Below, one piece after another: positions 60,277-64,000 of a DNA stretch of 64,000 nt (its first letter is position 1; the number at the start of each line of letters is the position of its first letter). The translations under genes and the position numbers were made by a program. The notes beneath the pieces were generated by a model that was not told the DNA's origin, did not search any database, and worked only from the letters and a program-made list of their open reading frames with translations. Source of the stretch: Burkholderiales bacterium (lineage in GTDB: Bacteria > Pseudomonadota > Gammaproteobacteria > Burkholderiales > Burkholderiaceae_C); contig CANBTT010000002.1 in assembly GCA_947372465.1 (NCBI GenBank), positions 1 to 64,000 of the forward strand, given 5' to 3'.

Positions 60277-61569
60277 ATGTCGTTCAATAAATATGTGCGC
60301 AATGACCCCGCCAATCAAAATTTTCAGGTCAACAGGCGAGCCCTTGTCGAAAAAGAGGTTTTAGATGATGAAATGAAGCTTATATTCGACAAGTGTTGGA
60401 TTTATGCAGGTCACGAATCTGAAATCAGGAATAAAGGCGACTTTAAAACTCGAAATGTATGCGGTAGACCCATTATTTTGTGCAGAGACGCAAATGAAAA
60501 AATCAGAGTCTATTTGAATGTTTGTATGCATCGCGCGGCTGTGGTCTGTCGCGAGCCTGAGGGAAACTCAAAGGGATTCTTTTGTTTCTATCATGGTTGG
60601 AGTTACAACATCAATGGTGAATTGGATGGCGTTCCGGGAAAGGCGAGTTACCCAAGCAGCTTTGATCAATCAAAACTAGGGCTGGCAGAGCCTGCGCAGG
60701 TAGATAGCTACAAAGGATTTGTTTTTATAACATTCAATCCGAAGGCACAATCATTGCCAGACTACTTAGCTGGTGCGAAGGAATACATAGATCTTATTGT
60801 TGACCAATCTCCGGATGGGAAAATGGAAGTTCTTGAGGGCACTCAAGAATACGATATGAAGGCCAATTGGAAGCTTCTGGTTGAGAATAGTTTTGATGAT
60901 TATCATTTGATCACAACACACTCGACATGGCTTAACTATATGAAGCGATCTGGCGTTGAAATTAAAAAGCCAGAAAAAGGCCATTTAATGCCATCCCACG
61001 GCATCGGCAAAGCTCTAGGCAATGGACATGCAGTGATTGACAATGTGAATTTCCGTGGAAGACCCGTTGCTAAATGGATACCTTTGTACGGTGAGGCCGC
61101 AAAGCCTGTCATTGAAAAAATCAGAGATGAGCTGGTGACTCGCTTGGGCGAAGAAAGAGCCACAAGAGTAGCAGACACAAATAGAAATTTGGTTGTTTTT
61201 CCCAATTTGGTCCTCAACGATGGTTCAGCCGTCACTATAAGAACTTTTTTCCCCATTGCACCTGATCGCATGAAAGTTACTGCTTGGGCGCTAGGGCCAG
61301 AGAATGAATCTGCGCAAGCAAGATCGATCCGACTTGATAGTTTTTTAACTTTTTATGGGCCTGGTGGATTCGCTACACCTGATGACGTAGAAGCTCTCGA
61401 ATCAGTTCAAAAGGGAATGGCGACATATCAAGAGGTTGAGTGGTCAGTCATGTCTAGAGGAATGGCCAAAGAGGGCGAGCAACTAAATACAGATGAGCTT
61501 CATCTTCGAGCATTTTGGCTCAGGTGGAGTGAGTTAATGTCTGAAAAAAATAAGTTGGGAATACTATGA
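60277..61569 (+). CDS. aromatic ring-hydroxylating oxygenase, Rieske alpha subunit
   Basis: Large subunit of 430 residues. Rieske ligands are Cys83-x-His85 and Cys103-x2-His106 (CMH, CFYH); the mononuclear iron site is in NSFDDYHLITTH (Asp207/Asp208, His210, His215). AAGGA precedes the ATG. Together with the beta subunit (ATGA overlap) it could hydroxylate salicylate or a similar benzoate to the substrate of the upstream bicupin. No ferredoxin or reductase is in the window, so these must be supplied from elsewhere. Confidence 0.92.
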   Translation: MSFNKYVRNDPANQNFQVNRRALVEKEVLDDEMKLIFDKCWIYAGHESEIRNKGDFKTRNVCGRPIILCRDANEKIRVYLNVCMHRAAVVCREPEGNSKGFFCFYHGWSYNINGELDGVPGKASYPSSFDQSKLGLAEPAQVDSYKGFVFITFNPKAQSLPDYLAGAKEYIDLIVDQSPDGKMEVLEGTQEYDMKANWKLLVENSFDDYHLITTHSTWLNYMKRSGVEIKKPEKGHLMPSHGIGKALGNGHAVIDNVNFRGRPVAKWIPLYGEAAKPVIEKIRDELVTRLGEERATRVADTNRNLVVFPNLVLNDGSAVTIRTFFPIAPDRMKVTAWALGPENESAQARSIRLDSFLTFYGPGGFATPDDVEALESVQKGMATYQEVEWSVMSRGMAKEGEQLNTDELHLRAFWLRWSELMSEKNKLGIL

Positions 61570-62078
61570 AAATCAATGGTGATATAACACGTAATGTGAT
61601 TGAGGACTTTTTGTATCACGAGGCTTTTCTATTAGATCAATGGAAACTAGATGACTGGCTGACCCTGTTAACAGAGGACTGTAGTTATCATATTCCTTCT
61701 AATGATGCTCCACTTAGTGAACCTAACAATGCGCTCTATTTGATTGCAGATGATCATCGAAGAATCACTGAACGTGTTAATCGACTAAAAGATAAAAATG
61801 CGCATGCGGAATTTCCACATTCAAGAACAAGAAGAATGATTTCAAATGTTCAATTTTGTGAGCTTGTTAACCATAGCGATCATTCGTTGGAAACATATGT
61901 TGTATATGCGAATTTCGCTATTTACCGTCATAGACGAGATGGTGATATCAGAACTTACGTTGGAAGATATGAAAATGAAGTTAAGCGTATTGATGACAAA
62001 CTTTTGTTCTCTAAAAGGAAGGTCTTTTTAGATGCATATGAATTAGGTACGATGGGTTTAGTAAGTTTTATACTTTGA
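61566..62078 (+). CDS. aromatic ring-hydroxylating dioxygenase beta subunit
   Basis: Small subunit of 170 residues with the NTF2-like fold: VIEDFLYHEAFLLDQWKLDDWLTLLTEDCSYHIP and HSRTRRMISNVQ resemble beta subunits of the p-cumate/benzoate-type oxygenases. It overlaps the alpha subunit stop by four bases and is structural, stabilising the alpha3beta3 hexamer. The substrate type (salicylate, cumate-like) cannot be fixed from sequence. Confidence 0.88.
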   Translation: MKINGDITRNVIEDFLYHEAFLLDQWKLDDWLTLLTEDCSYHIPSNDAPLSEPNNALYLIADDHRRITERVNRLKDKNAHAEFPHSRTRRMISNVQFCELVNHSDHSLETYVVYANFAIYRHRRDGDIRTYVGRYENEVKRIDDKLLFSKRKVFLDAYELGTMGLVSFIL

Positions 62079-62090
62079 ATGAGAAAATGA

Positions 62091-63065
62091 ATGCGAAGTT
62101 CTAGAAGACATTTTCTAAAGCAAACAGCAATTAATGCCACTGCCATTTACTCAGCGAGTTCGAGCCTCAGCGCGTTGGCGCAGCAAAGGTTACTTAAACT
62201 TGTTGTGCCTTTAACTCCTGGTACTACGCCAGATTTGATTGCTCGCGCAATCGGACCATATTTAGCTCAGAAATTAGATATCAATTTCACTGTAGACAAT
62301 CGTGCTGGAGCGTCCAGTATGATTGGCATGAGTTATGTAGCGAAGACCAACGATCTCAATACATTGATGGTTGTTCCTGCGACAACTGTTACTTTGCCTT
62401 ATTTGTATAAAAATATTGATTTTGATGTTATCAATGGGTTCACGCCAATTACACAAGTGACTTCAACCTCCTTTGTTTTGGTGGTCGGTACAAATATTCC
62501 GGTTAAAAATCTTAACGAATTTGTTTTATGGACAAAGCATAATAAAAATTTATTTTATGCATCCCCTGGGAATGGAACGCACCACCACCTGTCTATGGAG
62601 TTGTTAAAGCAATTGACTGGTGCCGAAATAGAGCATGTTGCCTATAAAGGATCGGCGCCTGCTTTTAACGATTTTTTATCCTCGCAAATACCCGCCATGT
62701 TTATGCCAATTCAAGTTGCAGTGCCACTTAGTCAAGCGGGTAAATTAAGGATAATTGGTGGTACTTTGAAGGAAAGGCATCCAAATTTTCCAGATATTCC
62801 TTCACTTCATGAATTAGGTGCTAAAGATTTTAATGTTGATCCATGGTATTCAATTTGGGGGCCACCCAACATGCCGAAATCTATGGCTGATGCATATAGA
62901 AATGCAATTATTTCTTCGCTAACTGAGCCAGCAATTAAAGAAAATTTTTTAAAACAAGGCTTAATCATTAAGACTTCAAGCCCAAGCGAGTTGATTGCTT
63001 TCACTAGGGCTGAGTCTGCTTTGTGGGCAAAGGTCATTGGTCTAACGAATATCAAGCCTGAATAG
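62091..63065 (+). CDS. Bug-family tripartite tricarboxylate transporter receptor
   Basis: Periplasmic receptor, 324 residues, with a twin-arginine signal (SRRHFLKQTAINATAIYSAS, cleavage near ALAQQ). Motifs: PLTPGTTPDLIARAIGPYL, VDNRAGASSMIGMSYV, HVAYKGSAPAFNDFLSS, DIPSLHELG. The central ADGY loop is replaced by TNDLNTLMVVP, a clear departure from other members. Ends two bases before the convergent Bug. Confidence 0.93.
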   Translation: MRSSRRHFLKQTAINATAIYSASSSLSALAQQRLLKLVVPLTPGTTPDLIARAIGPYLAQKLDINFTVDNRAGASSMIGMSYVAKTNDLNTLMVVPATTVTLPYLYKNIDFDVINGFTPITQVTSTSFVLVVGTNIPVKNLNEFVLWTKHNKNLFYASPGNGTHHHLSMELLKQLTGAEIEHVAYKGSAPAFNDFLSSQIPAMFMPIQVAVPLSQAGKLRIIGGTLKERHPNFPDIPSLHELGAKDFNVDPWYSIWGPPNMPKSMADAYRNAIISSLTEPAIKENFLKQGLIIKTSSPSELIAFTRAESALWAKVIGLTNIKPE

Positions 63066-63067
63066 AT

Positions 63068-64000
63068 TTACTCCGCCTTGATATTATTTTTATGAACAAG
63101 TCCAACCCACTTGTTTATTTCGTCTTTCAAAAATTGTTGCTGATCCTGTGCCGGGATATTTAAAATTCTTCCTCCATCTTTTTCTACTTGCGCAATAAAT
63201 TCAGGGTCTTTGTTGATCAACTCCAAAATATGTCGAAGTTTATTAACTATTTGAACTGGGGTATTGTTTGGAGTAAAAAGTGCAAACCAGCTTTCGCCTG
63301 TGAATTTTGTTATGCCTGTTTCTGTAAATGTTGGTACTTGTGGCAAAAGACTTGAGCGCTCAATAGATGAGATTGCTAAACCCTTTAATTTATTACTTTG
63401 TACGTACTGCTTAGATGCAGACATGTTATCAAACATCACATCAATTCGTCCGCCAAGCATCTCTTGGTAGCCTTGTGCGGCACCTTTGAAAGGGACGTGT
63501 ATTAGATTTAAACCCATACCATTAAAGAGGATGGTGCCCCAAACGTGTTGAAGCGTCCCAATGCCAGCAGAAGAAAAATTTAGTCCGTTAGGACGTTCTT
63601 TTGCATACTTAACAAATTCAGCAAGTGAATTTGCAGGCATATCGGGCTTTGCTAAAAGTATGAAAGAGTAAGCAGAAACGTAACCGAGTGGAATAAAGCT
63701 TTTTTCGGGATCGTAATTGAGATCTTTAATCAAAGCTTTATTCATCACCATATTGAAAAGACCACCTACCATTAAAGTATAGCCATCCGGTTGCGAGTTG
63801 GCGACGTATTCAGTTCCTATGAGTGATCCGGCTCCTGTTTTGTTTTCTACTATTGTGGGTTGCTTTAATAATTCGGCTAACTTTTGAGCAACCTTTCTAC
63901 CCAAAAGATCAGTTCCGCCTCCGGCAGCTTGTGGGATGACGATTTTAATAGGTCGAGCAGGATACTCAGAGCTGGGGTGTTGATTTTGAGCTGTGAGACT
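63068..64000 (-). CDS. Bug-family tripartite tricarboxylate transporter receptor (5' partial)
   Basis: The frame is open to the window end and begins SLTAQNQHPSSEYPARPIKI, so only the signal peptide is missing. Motifs: PQAAGGGTDLLGRKVAQKL, VENKTGAGSLIGTEYV, PDGYTLMVG, HVPFKGAAQGYQEMLGG, QVPTFTETG. Close paralogue of the Bug at 41052. A TTG at 63904 lies inside the domain and is not the start. Confidence 0.92.
   Translation of the reverse strand, partial: SLTAQNQHPSSEYPARPIKIVIPQAAGGGTDLLGRKVAQKLAELLKQPTIVENKTGAGSLIGTEYVANSQPDGYTLMVGGLFNMVMNKALIKDLNYDPEKSFIPLGYVSAYSFILLAKPDMPANSLAEFVKYAKERPNGLNFSSAGIGTLQHVWGTILFNGMGLNLIHVPFKGAAQGYQEMLGGRIDVMFDNMSASKQYVQSNKLKGLAISSIERSSLLPQVPTFTETGITKFTGESWFALFTPNNTPVQIVNKLRHILELINKDPEFIAQVEKDGGRILNIPAQDQQQFLKDEINKWVGLVHKNNIKAE

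Noticed and set aside
1-64000. Mobile element, prophage, CRISPR or toxin-antitoxin system
   Set aside because: No transposase, integrase, terminal repeats, repeat-spacer pattern or paired small toxin genes were found.

Overview
The window looks like a chromosomal segment from a betaproteobacterium of the order Burkholderiales (Comamonadaceae/Alcaligenaceae-like). The main reason is the number of Bug-type (TctC-family) periplasmic receptor genes: thirteen in 64 kb, two of them cut by the window edges, with no tctA or tctB membrane genes. Almost everything else is catabolic. I see no rRNA, tRNA, CRISPR array, transposase, integrase or phage gene. Base composition changes along the window: hand-counted 60-base lines give about 53-58% GC in the first 11 kb, about 47% near 23 kb and about 40-42% from 37 kb onward.

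Layout. 1-1.9 kb: a Bug receptor followed directly by a 4,5-dihydroxyphthalate decarboxylase/THI5-like protein. 2.0-9.8 kb (minus): a dipeptide-type ABC importer (binding protein, two permeases, two ATPases), a GntR regulator and a cytoplasmic gamma-glutamyltransferase, closely packed with several ATGA overlaps. 10.0-16.1 kb (minus): HMG-CoA-lyase-like lyase, enoyl-CoA hydratase, CaiB/BaiF CoA-transferase, Bug, amidohydrolase lipoprotein and Bug, which together read as a CoA-activation, hydration and cleavage route for an unknown acid. 16.4-22.2 kb: 2-hydroxyacid dehydrogenase, a divergent crotonase, a thioesterase, Bug, dienelactone hydrolase and Bug.

22.5-32.6 kb (plus) is the clearest functional unit. 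It holds a BMP-family ABC importer, a formamidase, a biuret hydrolase, a second isochorismatase-like hydrolase that is a good candidate triuret hydrolase, allophanate hydrolase, an AtzH-like protein and a GntR regulator. Together these could take up biuret or triuret-like compounds and release ammonia and CO2 through allophanate.

32.7-41 kb: a small membrane protein, a CvpA-like protein, an alpha/beta hydrolase, a Bug gene with a damaged or non-canonical start, then an unrecognised set of two small membrane proteins, a small secreted carboxypeptidase-regulatory-like protein, a YtcJ-like amidohydrolase and a large exported protein with one c-type haem motif. 41-48 kb: two Bugs, DoxX, MmgE/PrpD, a secreted alpha/beta hydrolase and a second gamma-glutamyltransferase. 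48-52.9 kb: a PQQ alcohol dehydrogenase with an unusual metal site, its cytochrome c, a Bug/THI5-like pair, and an isochorismatase-fold protein lacking the catalytic cysteine. 53-57 kb: an isocitrate-lyase/PEP-mutase family lyase with LeuC/LeuD-type hydratase subunits and a Bug. 57-64 kb: a class II aldolase, Bug, a gentisate-dioxygenase-like bicupin, a two-subunit Rieske oxygenase and two convergent Bugs.

Overall the region reads as a scavenging island of many small uptake-plus-enzyme modules, mostly built around one solute receptor and a few degradative enzymes. Function calls rest on recognised motifs and remembered family features; no database search was possible.
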